Notes: generated from the sequence alone by a model not told the origin. DNA of 64,000 bases from Azohydromonas aeria (GCF_009760915.1 NZ_VIDQ01000007.1:81701-145700); one strand, 5' to 3'. Shown: positions 49,244 to 61,287, counted from the stretch's first letter. A program made the numbers and translations.

Positions 49244-49310
49244 GTAGGAGGCCCGCTTGCGGGCCGAACCGTGGCCCGGCTGCAATTCGGCCCGCAAGCG
49301 GGCCTCCTAC
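49244..49310. repeat. REPIN-like element (two inverted REP units)
   Basis: Two exact 25-bp reverse-complement arms (49244-49268 and 49286-49310) flank a 17-nt loop. Each arm starts GTAGGAGGCCCGCTTGCGGG and contains its own hairpin GGCCCGC-TT-GCGGGCC. The GTAGGAG head plus palindrome is the standard layout of REP sequences paired into a REPIN/BIME. It lies between the dehydrogenase stop and the next Bug start. Confidence 0.8.
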
Positions 49311-49345
49311 AAGCCCCCGGGCGACGAACACAACGGAGACAAGCC

Positions 49346-50308
49346 ATGAAATTCATTGCCACCCTGGCCGGCGCCGCCCTGCTCGCCGCCGCTTCCCTGG
49401 CTCACGCGCAGTCCTACCCCAGCAAGCCCGTCAAGATCATCGTGCCGTACCCGCCGGGCGGCGCGGTGGACGTGGTCACGCGCAAGATGGCCGCGCAGCT
49501 GCAGGCGCAGACCGGGCAGACCTTCTTCGTCGAGAACAAGGCCGGCGCCACCGGCACCATCGGCATCACGTCGGTGGTGAACGCGCCGGCCGACGGCTAC
49601 ACGCTGGTCGCCAACGACACCACCTACGCGCTGCTGCCGCACATCTTCAAGAAGCTGCCCTTCGACCACCAGAAGGACCTGCTGCCGGTGTCGGCCTTCG
49701 TGTTCGCGCCGATGGCCCTGGTGGTCAAGGCCGACAGCGACAAGAAGACGCTGGGCGACCTCATCACCGTCGCCAAGGCCAAGCCCGACGCCATCACCTA
49801 CGGCACCGGCGGCGCCGGCACCACGCCGCACTTCGCTTCCGAAGCGCTGGGCATCGCCACGGGGGCGAAGTTCATGCACGTGCCCTTCAAGGGCGCGGGC
49901 GAGGCGACGCTGGCGCTGCTGTCGGGCACCATCGACTTCCAGATCGCTTCCACGCCGGGAATCATCGGCCAGGTCAAGGGCGGCAAGGCGCGGCTGCTGG
50001 CCGTCAGCGGCGATCATCGCCTGCCCGCGCTGCCCGACGTGCCCACCTTCGCCCAGGCCGGCGTCAAGGACTTCAGCGTCGTCAACTTCACCGGCCTGTG
50101 GGCGCCCAAGGGCACGCCGGCCGACGTGCTGGCGAAGCTGCAGAAGGAGATTGCCGCCGCCATGGGCACGGCCGAGATGAAGGCGTATGCCGAGGGCATC
50201 GCCGCCGAGCCCGGCTACTGGGATGCCACCGCCTTCGGCAAGGACCTGGCCGCGCGCACCGCCTACTGGGGCAAGATCGCCGCCAATACCGCCTTCGAGC
50301 GCCAGTGA
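49346..50308 (+). CDS. Bug/TctC-family periplasmic binding protein
   Basis: 320 residues from ATG 49346 (GGAGA upstream). Signal peptide ends LAHAQ. Motifs: YPSKPVKIIVPYPPGGAVD, VENKAGATGTIGITSV, ADGYTLVANDTTYALLPHIF, FMHVPFKGAGEATLALLSG and LPDVPTFAQAGVKD. It follows the REPIN and leads into the SMP-30 gene only 2 bp after its stop, so the two are co-transcribed. Confidence 0.93.
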   Translation: MKFIATLAGAALLAAASLAHAQSYPSKPVKIIVPYPPGGAVDVVTRKMAAQLQAQTGQTFFVENKAGATGTIGITSVVNAPADGYTLVANDTTYALLPHIFKKLPFDHQKDLLPVSAFVFAPMALVVKADSDKKTLGDLITVAKAKPDAITYGTGGAGTTPHFASEALGIATGAKFMHVPFKGAGEATLALLSGTIDFQIASTPGIIGQVKGGKARLLAVSGDHRLPALPDVPTFAQAGVKDFSVVNFTGLWAPKGTPADVLAKLQKEIAAAMGTAEMKAYAEGIAAEPGYWDATAFGKDLAARTAYWGKIAANTAFERQ

Positions 50309-50310
50309 CC

Positions 50311-51258
50311 ATGTTCCTGCTGCAAGCTCCCCAGGTCCGCGACGCCGAGGTCTTCACCAGCATGCCGGCGGAGTTCCGGCGCACGGGGGTGCGTTCGGAC
50401 TGGGCCGACGCCAACCGCGGCGGCGTGCCTTGCGACTCCTTCCTCGAAGGGCCGGTGTTCGATGACGCCGGCAACCTCTACGTCTCGGACATCCCCTTCG
50501 GGCGCATCTTCCGCATCGACGCGCAAGGCCGCTGGACGCAGGTGGCCGAGTACGACGGCGAGCCCAACGGCATGAAGTTCCTCGGCGCGCGCGAGCTGCT
50601 GATCACGGACTACAAGAACGGGCTGATGGTCTGCGACGTGGCCACCGGCGCGGTGCGGCCGTTCCTGGAGCGGCGCAACAGCGAGCGCTTCCGCGGCGTC
50701 AACGATCTGACCTTCGACTCGCAGGGCAACCTCTACTTCACCGACCAGGGCCAGAGCGGCCTGCACGACCCCACCGGGCGCGTGTACCGGCTGCGCCCTT
50801 CGGGCCAGCTCGACCTGCTGCTGGCCAACGTGCCCAGCCCCAACGGCGTGGTGCTGTCGAAGGACGAGAAGCTGCTGTTCGTGGCCGTGACGCGCGGCAA
50901 CTGCGTCTGGCGCGTGCCGCTGATGGCCGACGGCAGCGTGTCCAAGGCGAGCCAGTTCTTCACCTCTTACGGCCCCAGCGGCCCGGACGGCCTGGCCATG
51001 GACGAGGCGGGCCACCTCCTCGTCGCCAACCCGGGCCTCGGCTGGTGCTGGGTGCTGAACCACCGCGCCGAGCCGGTGCAGGTGATCCGCAGCCCCGAGG
51101 GCGCGTCGCTCACCAACCTGGCCTTCGGCGGCGCCGACCGGCGCACCCTCTACTGCACCGAATCGGTCTCGGGCTCCATCCTCATGGCGCGCATGGAAGC
51201 CCCTGGGCTGCCGGTCGCCCGTCCTGCCCAACCGCCGCAAGCAAGGCCCACCGCATGA
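50311..51258 (+). CDS. SMP-30/gluconolactonase family protein
   Basis: 315 residues from ATG 50311, two bases after the Bug stop. A six-bladed beta-propeller lactonase: LEGPVFDDAGNLYVSDIPFGRIFRID near 50-75 with the metal Glu, NGMKF, GVNDLTFDSQGNLYFTDQG near 130-148 (Asn and Asp ligands), PNGVVLSKDEKLLFVA near 175-190 (Asn) and GPDGLAMDEAGHLLVA near 225-240 (Asp). It probably opens a sugar-acid or related lactone. Overlaps the next Bug gene by 4 bp (ATGA). Confidence 0.9.
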   Translation: MFLLQAPQVRDAEVFTSMPAEFRRTGVRSDWADANRGGVPCDSFLEGPVFDDAGNLYVSDIPFGRIFRIDAQGRWTQVAEYDGEPNGMKFLGARELLITDYKNGLMVCDVATGAVRPFLERRNSERFRGVNDLTFDSQGNLYFTDQGQSGLHDPTGRVYRLRPSGQLDLLLANVPSPNGVVLSKDEKLLFVAVTRGNCVWRVPLMADGSVSKASQFFTSYGPSGPDGLAMDEAGHLLVANPGLGWCWVLNHRAEPVQVIRSPEGASLTNLAFGGADRRTLYCTESVSGSILMARMEAPGLPVARPAQPPQARPTA

Positions 51259-52241
51259 AGCCCATCGCCCCCGCACTGAAGGCCGCGGCCGCGGTCCTGG
51301 CCGCCGCTCTGGCCACGCCCGCCGCCCTGGCGCAGCCGCAGCTGTGTGCAGGCAAGCCGGTGAAGCTGGTGGTGCCGTTCCCGCCCGGCGGCAACGTGGA
51401 CTTGAGCGCGCGCATCCTGCAGCCGGAGTTCGCCAAGCGCCTGGGCCAGCCGGTGGTCATCGACAACCGCGCCGGTGCCAGCGGCACGCTGGGGCTGGAC
51501 GCCGTGGCCAAGGCCGCGCCGGACGGCTGCGTGCTGGGCATCGCCTCGCCCATCAACCACCTCGCGGCGCCGTCGCTCCACCCGAAGCTGCCCTACGACC
51601 CGGTGCGCAGCTTCACGCCCATCGGCCTGGTGGCCAGCGTGCCCATGGTGCTGGTGGTCGGCCCGTCCTCGCCGGCTCACAGCGTGCAGGAACTGGTCGC
51701 GCTGGCCAGGAGCCGCAAGACGCCGCTGACCATGGCCTCCGCGGGCAGCGGCAGCGGCAACCACATCGTCGGCGAGCTGCTGCAGGACGCGGCGGGCGTG
51801 AAGTTCACGCACGTGCCCTACAAGGGCAGCGCGCCGGCCAACACGGACGTGGCCGGCGGCCACGTGGACCTGCACGTCGACCAGCTGTCCTCGCTGCTGC
51901 CGCTGCTGCAGGGCGGCAAGCTCAAGGCCCTGGCCGTGACCACGGCCAGGCGCACGCCGCTGCTGCCCGACGTGCCGACGCTGGCGGAATCCGGCGTGCC
52001 GGGCTTCGACGCCAGCACCACGCTGGGCCTGGTCATGCCCGCGGGCGTGGCGCCGGAGATGGCGGCGCAGCTCAACGCGCTGCTCAACGACACGCTGCAG
52101 CAGCCGGCGGTGCAGGAGCAGTTCGCCAGGCTGGGCTCGCAGCCGCGCCCGGGCACGCGCGAGCAGTACGCCGAGTTCATCCGCTCGGAGGTGGCGCGCA
52201 CGGCGCGCATCGTGCGGCAGGCCAACATCACGCTGGATTGA
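51255..52241 (+). CDS. Bug/TctC-family periplasmic binding protein
   Basis: 328 residues; ATG 51255 overlaps the SMP-30 stop (ATGA). Signal peptide ends PAALAQ. Motifs: GKPVKLVVPFPPGGNVDLS, IDNRAGASGTLGLDAVAK, FTHVPYKGSAPANTDVAGG and LPDVPTLAESGVPG. The usual DGYT motif is DGCV here, and a second Cys (QLCAG) lies near the N-terminus, so a disulfide is possible. Third Bug protein of this cluster. Confidence 0.92.
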   Translation: MKPIAPALKAAAAVLAAALATPAALAQPQLCAGKPVKLVVPFPPGGNVDLSARILQPEFAKRLGQPVVIDNRAGASGTLGLDAVAKAAPDGCVLGIASPINHLAAPSLHPKLPYDPVRSFTPIGLVASVPMVLVVGPSSPAHSVQELVALARSRKTPLTMASAGSGSGNHIVGELLQDAAGVKFTHVPYKGSAPANTDVAGGHVDLHVDQLSSLLPLLQGGKLKALAVTTARRTPLLPDVPTLAESGVPGFDASTTLGLVMPAGVAPEMAAQLNALLNDTLQQPAVQEQFARLGSQPRPGTREQYAEFIRSEVARTARIVRQANITLD

Positions 52242-52248
52242 AGCCGCC

Positions 52249-53103
52249 ATGGCCCAGCCCGCCACGCTCGCCACGCCCTGCGCGGCCATCGACGCGCATT
52301 TCCACGTCATCGCCGCGCCGGACGAGTCCCCGATGCTGGCCGAGCGCAGCTACACGCCCGCGCCGGCGCCGCTGCAGGGCTGGCGCGACACGCTCGGTCC
52401 GCTGGGCGTGGCGCGCGGCGTGGTGGTGCAGCCCAGCTTCTACGGCACCGACAACCGCGTGCTGCTGCACGCCCTGGCCGAGGGCGGCGGCGATCTCGCG
52501 GGCATCGCCGCCGTCGAGCCCGGCATCACCGACGCCGAGCTGGCCGCGCTGGCGCAGGCCGGCGTGCGCGGCGTGCGCATGGCGCATGTCGATCCCGACG
52601 ACCCGCGGCGCATGAACGGCTTCGTGATGCTGGCGGACGCGCTGGCGCCCCTGGCGCCGCGGCTGCGGGCGCACGGCCTGCACCTGCAGCTGCTCACCGA
52701 CAGCCGGCTGCTGCCCGGCATCGCCCCCGCGCTGCGCGCCGCGGGCGTGCCGGTGGTGCTCGACCACATGGGCCGCGCGCCCGCGGCACTGGGCGCCGAC
52801 CACGCGGGCATCGAGGCGATGTGCGCGCTGCTGGACGAAGGATGGTTGTGGGTGAAACTTTCGGGCGCGGCCAACATCTCGCAGCGGCCGGGCTGGGACG
52901 ATGCCGGCGCGGTGCACCGGCGGCTGCTCGCGGCCAACCCTGAGCGGCTGGTGTGGGGCTCGGACTGGCCGCACACCCGCGCGCACGGCGCGGCGGTGCG
53001 CACGACGGATCTGTGGCAGCGCTTCCGGGACTGGACCCCGGACGCGGCGCAGCGCCGCCGCGTGCTGCATGACAACCCGGCCGCGCTCTACCGGCTGGGC
53101 TGA
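52249..53103 (+). CDS. Amidohydrolase family (TIM-barrel) lactonase-type protein
   Basis: 284 residues from ATG 52249, seven bases after the previous stop. Amidohydrolase-2 features: IDAHFHVIA near 14-22 (metal His pair), LQLLTDS, VPVVLDHMGRAP near 166-177, WVKLSGAANIS and LVWGSDWPHTRAHG near 235-248 (metal Asp). This resembles 2-pyrone-4,6-dicarboxylate hydrolase (LigI) and galactarolactone-type hydrolases. With an RraA-type aldolase in the same cluster, a dicarboxylic lactone substrate is plausible. The 3' end overlaps the convergent LysR gene by 16 bp. Confidence 0.88.
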   Translation: MAQPATLATPCAAIDAHFHVIAAPDESPMLAERSYTPAPAPLQGWRDTLGPLGVARGVVVQPSFYGTDNRVLLHALAEGGGDLAGIAAVEPGITDAELAALAQAGVRGVRMAHVDPDDPRRMNGFVMLADALAPLAPRLRAHGLHLQLLTDSRLLPGIAPALRAAGVPVVLDHMGRAPAALGADHAGIEAMCALLDEGWLWVKLSGAANISQRPGWDDAGAVHRRLLAANPERLVWGSDWPHTRAHGAAVRTTDLWQRFRDWTPDAAQRRRVLHDNPAALYRLG

Positions 53104-54023
53104 GCGCGGCCCTTGGCACGGCGCGCGCGGGGCGCCGGCTCGGGCCCGCCGTCCTGGACGGCGGCAAACAGCTCGATCAGGCGCTGCGCCGCCGGCAGCA
53201 GGTAGCTGTCGGCGCGGTAGTTCACGGTTAGGCGCCGGCGCATGGTGGTTTCCTTGAGCACGACCTCGCGCAGCAGCGTGCCCTCGCCGACGTGGTGGCG
53301 CGACACGAAGCTCAGCAGCCCGGTCTCGGCGATCAGCGGCGGCAGCATGAGCAGCATGGTGCTTTCGACCTGCACCACCGGGCGCGGCAGCCGCGCGCGG
53401 TCGAAGGCCGCATCCAGCCAGTCACGCGTGGGCGCGCCCGGCGGCTGCAGCACCCAGCGGTGGGCGCCGAGCGCGGCCATCGACACCGGCTGGTCGAAGA
53501 TCGGGTGGCTGGCACTGGCCGCCACCACGATGTTGTCCTCGGCCAGCGGCCGGGACTCGAAGCCCGGCTCGGCCGGGGTTTCCGTCGCCACCATCAGGTC
53601 GAGCTCGCCGGCCGTGAGCTGCGGCTTGAGCACGTCCACCAGCCCCACCACGGTCTTGAGCGTCACGGACGGCGCCTCGGCCAGCAGCTGCCGCGTGACG
53701 GCCGGCAGCAGGAACTGCGCCGCCGTGGGCACCACGCCGACACGCACGTGCCCTGACAGCCCCCGGCCGATGTCGCCGATCTCGCGCTTGGCGTCCTCCA
53801 CGTCGAAGCGCATGCGCTGTGCCCACTTCTGCAGCACCTTGCCGGCCGGCGTGAGCCGGATGCCCCGGCCCGACTTCTCGAACAGCGGCGCGCCGCAGGC
53901 CTCTTCGAGCCGGCGCACGCAGCTCGTGAGCGCGGGCTGCGTGCGGTGCAGCCGCTGCGCGGCGCGGCCGATGTGCTGCAGCTCGGCAATGGTCTCGAAG
54001 TAGCGCAGGTCGCGCAGGTCCAT
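53088..54023 (-). CDS. LysR family transcriptional regulator
   Basis: 311 residues from ATG 54023 (CGGAG upstream). N-terminal winged helix MDLRDLRYFETIAELQHIGR, AAQRLHRTQPALTSCVRRLE, FEKSGRGIRLTPAG; then a periplasmic-binding-like effector domain from about residue 90. It ends inside the 3' end of the amidohydrolase gene (16-bp overlap) and probably controls the 46.5-53.1 kb cluster. No operator was identified; classic LysR autoregulation from a divergent promoter does not apply to this layout. Confidence 0.9.
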   Translation of the reverse strand: MDLRDLRYFETIAELQHIGRAAQRLHRTQPALTSCVRRLEEACGAPLFEKSGRGIRLTPAGKVLQKWAQRMRFDVEDAKREIGDIGRGLSGHVRVGVVPTAAQFLLPAVTRQLLAEAPSVTLKTVVGLVDVLKPQLTAGELDLMVATETPAEPGFESRPLAEDNIVVAASASHPIFDQPVSMAALGAHRWVLQPPGAPTRDWLDAAFDRARLPRPVVQVESTMLLMLPPLIAETGLLSFVSRHHVGEGTLLREVVLKETTMRRRLTVNYRADSYLLPAAQRLIELFAAVQDGGPEPAPRARRAKGRAQPSR

Positions 54024-54083
54024 CGCAAAAGCTCCGTGAATGGTTCCACGGAAATTATCGAGCGGACCTGCGCGGCCGCGCCG

Positions 54084-55538
<1,455 letters not shown>

Positions 55539-55746
55539 GGCGGGAGCGGGCTGGTTGCTTCACACCGCTTCTCCAAGATCCGTGCCATGCCGGCGCGGCG
55601 TGTGCGGGCATGGCGGCTCAAGGACTTGCGCGCGCGGCGGGTGCCGCACTGCCGGGAGCGGCTGCCTGGGGCTGCCGTTGGTGGCAGGGCGTGGCAGTTC
55701 TCGTGACGTTGGCCGGAGGCTGCGAAATCACGCCCCCTGCTTCGTC

Positions 55747-55766
55747 ATTCCCGCGAAGGCGGGAAT
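55747..55766. repeat. dRS3-like dispersed inverted repeat
   Basis: ATTCCCGC-GAAG-GCGGGAAT within the context GTCATTCCCGCGAAGGCGGG, a repeat widely scattered in Neisseria and Burkholderiales genomes (dRS3-type ATTCCC-N8-GGGAAT). It is probably a mobile or recombinogenic repeat; only this one complete copy was noticed. Confidence 0.65.
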
Positions 55767-55849
55767 CCAGGCGGACCCCAAGCCCATCGCCAGCCGACGC
55801 GCGGCGCCTGACTTCGATGTGCCTGCAACGATTGCCCGGCTTTCGCCCT

Positions 55850-55865
55850 TGGCCTGAATCTTGAT
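55850..55865 (+). promoter_or_regulatory. Sigma-54-like -24/-12 element before the OsmC gene
   Basis: TGGCCT-GAATC-TTGAT has the 6+5 spacing of a -24/-12 promoter, about 60 bp before ATG 55926. The same element (TGGCCC-GCATC-TTGATAAG) precedes the MBL gene at 57827. The -12 box has GA where the consensus has GC. A sigma-54 activator is encoded between the two genes. Confidence 0.55.
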
Positions 55866-55925
55866 AAGCCCCGCCAACCCGCCACCGCATGGCGGAGAGC
55901 AACGGCAACGCCGGGAGAGGACACC

Positions 55926-56303
55926 ATGTACCAGGTCGATGTGGAGGAGGGCGCGGCGATCCGCGTGCAGGCGCGCGCCAAGTCGATGGACTTCGCGACG
56001 GACAGCTCCGCGATGAACCCGCTCGAAGGCTTCTACGCGGCGCTGGCGGGCTGCGCGGCGGTGTACGTCAAGAAGGCCTGCAAGGAGCTGCGGCTGCCCG
56101 CGCGCGGTATCCACATCCGCTGCCGCCCGCACGCCGGCCGGGCCGGCGCGTTGAGCCTGGAGCGCTTCGAGACGGCGCTGAGCTTTCCGCCGGAGTTCCC
56201 GGCCGAGCACCGCCCGGCCGTGCTCGACGCGGTGAGCCACTGCGCCGTCAAGGAACTGGTGCAGCAGGGCGCGGGCGTGGAGTTCGTGGTGCGCGAGGGC
56301 TGA
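55926..56303 (+). CDS. OsmC family protein
   Basis: 125 residues from ATG 55926 (GGGAGAGGA upstream). OsmC-fold proteins reduce organic hydroperoxides or, in some branches, handle persulfides by a Cys pair. The pair is Cys43 in ALAGCAAVYVKKAC and Cys106 in DAVSHCAVKEL; NPLEGFYAALAGC is the typical helix. A further Cys52 lies near the first. Located beside the FisR-like activator and a persulfide-dioxygenase-like gene, so a role in sulfur stress is plausible. Confidence 0.87.
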   Translation: MYQVDVEEGAAIRVQARAKSMDFATDSSAMNPLEGFYAALAGCAAVYVKKACKELRLPARGIHIRCRPHAGRAGALSLERFETALSFPPEFPAEHRPAVLDAVSHCAVKELVQQGAGVEFVVREG

Positions 56304-56321
56304 GCCCGGCGGCCTGCTCCT

Positions 56322-57680
<1,359 letters not shown>

Positions 57681-57826
57681 GGCGATCGGTTCCGGATGCG
57701 TGGGCGGCGGCGCCGGCCGCGGCTGCCAGCATTGTCAGTCCTGGCAGCGCGGCGCGGGCGCCGTCAGGGCCGCCCGGCCTGCGGATTTCCCGGGCCGCCC
57801 AGGGGCGCGGGGCACCGCCGCGGCGC

Positions 57827-57842
57827 TGGCCCGCATCTTGAT
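57827..57842 (+). promoter_or_regulatory. Sigma-54-like -24/-12 element before the MBL gene
   Basis: TGGCCC-GCATC-TTGAT, followed by AAG, about 78 bp before ATG 57920 and 147 bp from the fisR start on the other strand. It agrees with the element before the OsmC gene at nearly every position (shared ATCTTGATAAG), supporting joint control by the FisR-like activator. Confidence 0.55.
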
Positions 57843-57919
57843 AAGACCGGGCATGACTGGTTGCGGCTGCGACGGCCGGCCCGCGCGGCGGCCCGCATCG
57901 CGCGAGAAGAGAGGACCGC

Positions 57920-58522
57920 ATGTACTTCCGCATGCTTCACGACCCCGCCAGCGGCGCGATGAGCTACCTGCTGGCCGACCTGGAAACGCGCGAGGCCGTG
58001 CTGATCGACCCGCGCGGGCCCGACGTGCCGGTGCTGCGCGCCATGCTCGCCGAGCACCGGCTGCGCCTGCGCTGGGTGCTGCGCACGCATGAGCACGACG
58101 CGCAGCTGCCGCCCGCCGAGCGCGCGGCGCTCGACGCGCTGGACGCGCCGCGCGTGCTGCACCGGCCGCCGCCGGGCGGCGAGCTGTCCTTCGGCCACGA
58201 GGTGCTGCGCGCCCTGGCCACGCCCGGCCACACGCGGGGCTGCCTGAGCTTCCACTGGCGCGACCGGCTCTTTTGCGGCGGGCTGCTGGCCGCCGGCGAC
58301 TGCCCGTTCCAGCCGCGTCCGGCCGACCCCGCGGCGCTGTGGGACAGCGTCACGCGCGAGGTGTTCACGCTGCCCGGCGAGACGCTGCTGTTCAGCGCGC
58401 ATGCCCACGGCACGCGCGCCGTTAGCCAGGTCTACGAGCAGCGCCATGCGCACCCGTGGTTCGCCGGGGCGACGCGCGACGATTTCCTGGCGCGGGTGGG
58501 CAGCGCCGCCGGGGCGGCGTGA
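57920..58522 (+). CDS. Persulfide-dioxygenase-like MBL-fold protein with altered metal site
   Basis: 200 residues from ATG 57920 (GAGAGGA upstream). Aligns by eye with ETHE1/PDO enzymes over TPGHTRGCLSFHWRDRLFCGG, EVFTLPGETLLFSAHAHGTRAVSQVYEQR and the C-terminal helix. The normal motif THxHxDH reads THEHDAQ (56-62), and the TGDAL metal Asp is replaced (FCGGLL, Gly121) with the following loop shortened. His104 of TPGHT and His161 are kept. At least the second-site His and one iron-ligand Asp are thus missing, so ordinary Fe-dependent persulfide oxidation is unlikely. A binding or regulatory role, or divergent chemistry, is possible. Confidence 0.8.
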   Translation: MYFRMLHDPASGAMSYLLADLETREAVLIDPRGPDVPVLRAMLAEHRLRLRWVLRTHEHDAQLPPAERAALDALDAPRVLHRPPPGGELSFGHEVLRALATPGHTRGCLSFHWRDRLFCGGLLAAGDCPFQPRPADPAALWDSVTREVFTLPGETLLFSAHAHGTRAVSQVYEQRHAHPWFAGATRDDFLARVGSAAGAA

Positions 58523-58526
58523 CGGG

Positions 58527-59309
58527 TCAGTGGGCGGCGGCGCTGGCGGCCTGCGCCTGGCGGCCCATCACGCCCGGCGCCTGCGGCGCGTCCGCCGTTT
58601 CGGCGGCCAGCGGCGAGGCCGCCACCGCCGCGCGCCGGCAGGCGGGCTGCAGGTGCAGCTCGCCCAGGGCCTGCAGCGGCGCGAACAGCTCCAGCGCGCC
58701 GCGGCCCTGGGCGCCGGCTTGCCAGCGCGCCGCGGGCTGCGCCTCGCCCGGATAGCTGGGATAGCCCTCCAGCCGGGCGCGCAACTCCTGGCGCAGCGCC
58801 TCGGCCTGCGACGGGTCGGCCTCCTGGGGAAACTGCACCGACACGTTGGCGACGCGGAACTGCTGCCGGCCCCTCGGCGAAGGCACCGGCTCGAAGGCCA
58901 CCAGCAGCCGCGAGCCGCCCGGGCCGTCGAGCGCCGCGTGCGGGCGCCACCACACGCCCATGTCCTCGCACACCGCGTCGAGCGAGGCCAGCGCGCGCAG
59001 CGCCGGCGCGCCGAACCAGCGCCCGGGCCAGTGCGCCAGCACCGTCTGCACGGCGGCGGCGTCGCCGCGCAGCGCCTGGGCCATGCGGTCCTGCAGCTTC
59101 ACTTGCTGCACCCCTTCGGCGCGCGGCTGGGCCACGGCTTTCCAGGGCAGGTCCAGGAGGGACTGCAAGCCGGCGTTGACGCACACCGGGCCGACGCAGG
59201 GCATGGGCAGCGACGCGGCGTCGGCCTCGGCCGCGCGCGCCGGCAGCGCCGTCAGGCCGGCCAGGAGGCCCGACAGCAGGAAAGGAAGGAGAGGTTTGAA
59301 GCTTGACAT
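58527..59309 (-). CDS. Hypothetical exported protein
   Basis: 260 residues from ATG 59309; an upstream in-frame start at 59327 is possible. The N-terminus SSFKPLLPFLLSGLLAGL and TALPARAAEA is a signal peptide. Mature part begins LPMPCVGPVCVNAGLQSLL with a CxxxxxC pair, is otherwise soluble, and ends Ala-rich. No family recognised. It ends 5 bp from the convergent MBL gene. A near-match FNR-type box lies 75 bp upstream, and the gene sits between the FisR-like locus and ccoG copy 2. Confidence 0.65.
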   Translation of the reverse strand: MSSFKPLLPFLLSGLLAGLTALPARAAEADAASLPMPCVGPVCVNAGLQSLLDLPWKAVAQPRAEGVQQVKLQDRMAQALRGDAAAVQTVLAHWPGRWFGAPALRALASLDAVCEDMGVWWRPHAALDGPGGSRLLVAFEPVPSPRGRQQFRVANVSVQFPQEADPSQAEALRQELRARLEGYPSYPGEAQPAARWQAGAQGRGALELFAPLQALGELHLQPACRRAAVAASPLAAETADAPQAPGVMGRQAQAASAAAH

Positions 59310-59383
59310 CGAGGCGGCCCACTGCATTCGGCCGGCGCCGCGGCGCGCCAGGGCGCCGGCGCACGCTGCCGACGGCCGCGAGC

Positions 59384-59397
59384 TTGCCTCAGGTCAA
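59384..59397. promoter_or_regulatory. Near-match FNR-type box
   Basis: TTGCCTCAGGTCAA differs from TTGAC-N4-GTCAA at one position. It lies 75 bp upstream of the exported-protein gene (58527-59309), a usable promoter distance. Weak on its own, but three perfect boxes occur elsewhere in the window. Confidence 0.3.
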
Positions 59398-59471
59398 GGG
59401 CACTTTTGGCGCGGGCGCCGGGCAATACCGTAAGGCTTTGCGACAGCGCCCGCCGCCGTCCACTGCCGGCC

Positions 59472-60914
<1,443 letters not shown>

Positions 60915-61003
60915 GGCGGGAGCGGTCTGGTTGACTGCGTGACCGGCGGCGCGGCGCGCCTGGCCGGTGTGCTTGCAGTCTGCGCTCCCTGGCGCGGCGG
61001 GCC

Positions 61004-61017
61004 TTGACGGCCGTCAA
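61004..61017. promoter_or_regulatory. FNR/ANR-type box upstream of ccoG copy 2
   Basis: TTGACGGCCGTCAA, a perfect palindrome (16 bp with its flanks, CTTGACGGCCGTCAAG), centred about 96 bp from the ccoG copy 2 start. ccoG genes are classic FNR/ANR/FixK targets, so the position is meaningful. It lies between ccoG and the upstream thioredoxin-fold gene. Confidence 0.65.
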
Positions 61018-61047
61018 GTCCCGGCCAGCCGCGCCTTCGAGGCCCGG

Positions 61048-61287
61048 TCAGCCGTTGCGCTCCAGCCAGCCCTCGACCCGGCCGCGGCTGGGCACGCTGC
61101 CGGCATGCACCAGCCGGCCGTCGACGACGACGCCCGGCGTGCTCATCACGCCGTGGCTGATGAGCGCGCCGAAGTCCTCTGCCTTCTCCAGCGTGACGGG
61201 CACGCCCATGTCGCGCGCGACTTCCTCGATGAGTGCGAACGTGGCCGCGCAGTTGGCGCGGTCGCTGCCCAGTACCTTGATGTCCAT
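61048..61287 (-). CDS. Small thioredoxin-fold protein lacking the first active-site Cys
   Basis: 79 residues from ATG 61287. Matches the small thioredoxin family (MTH895-like redox disulfide proteins): MDIKVLGSDRANCAATFALI, then HGVMSTPGVVVDGRLVHAGSVPSRGRVEGWL with the conserved cis-Pro. These proteins normally have GxGCxxC; here it is GSDRANC, so Arg10 replaces the first Cys and only Cys13 remains. It could work as a monothiol protein or be inactive. It is upstream of ccoG copy 2 on the same strand, 130 bp apart. Confidence 0.82.
   Translation of the reverse strand: MDIKVLGSDRANCAATFALIEEVARDMGVPVTLEKAEDFGALISHGVMSTPGVVVDGRLVHAGSVPSRGRVEGWLERNG

Larger units (their letters stand above)
55539..55925. 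other. Intergenic region between ccoG copy 1 and the OsmC gene
   Basis: About 390 bp between divergent genes. It holds a dRS3-like inverted repeat (55747-55766) and a -24/-12-like element (55850-55865) ahead of the OsmC gene. No FNR-type box is seen on the ccoG side, unlike copy 2. Confidence 0.55.
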
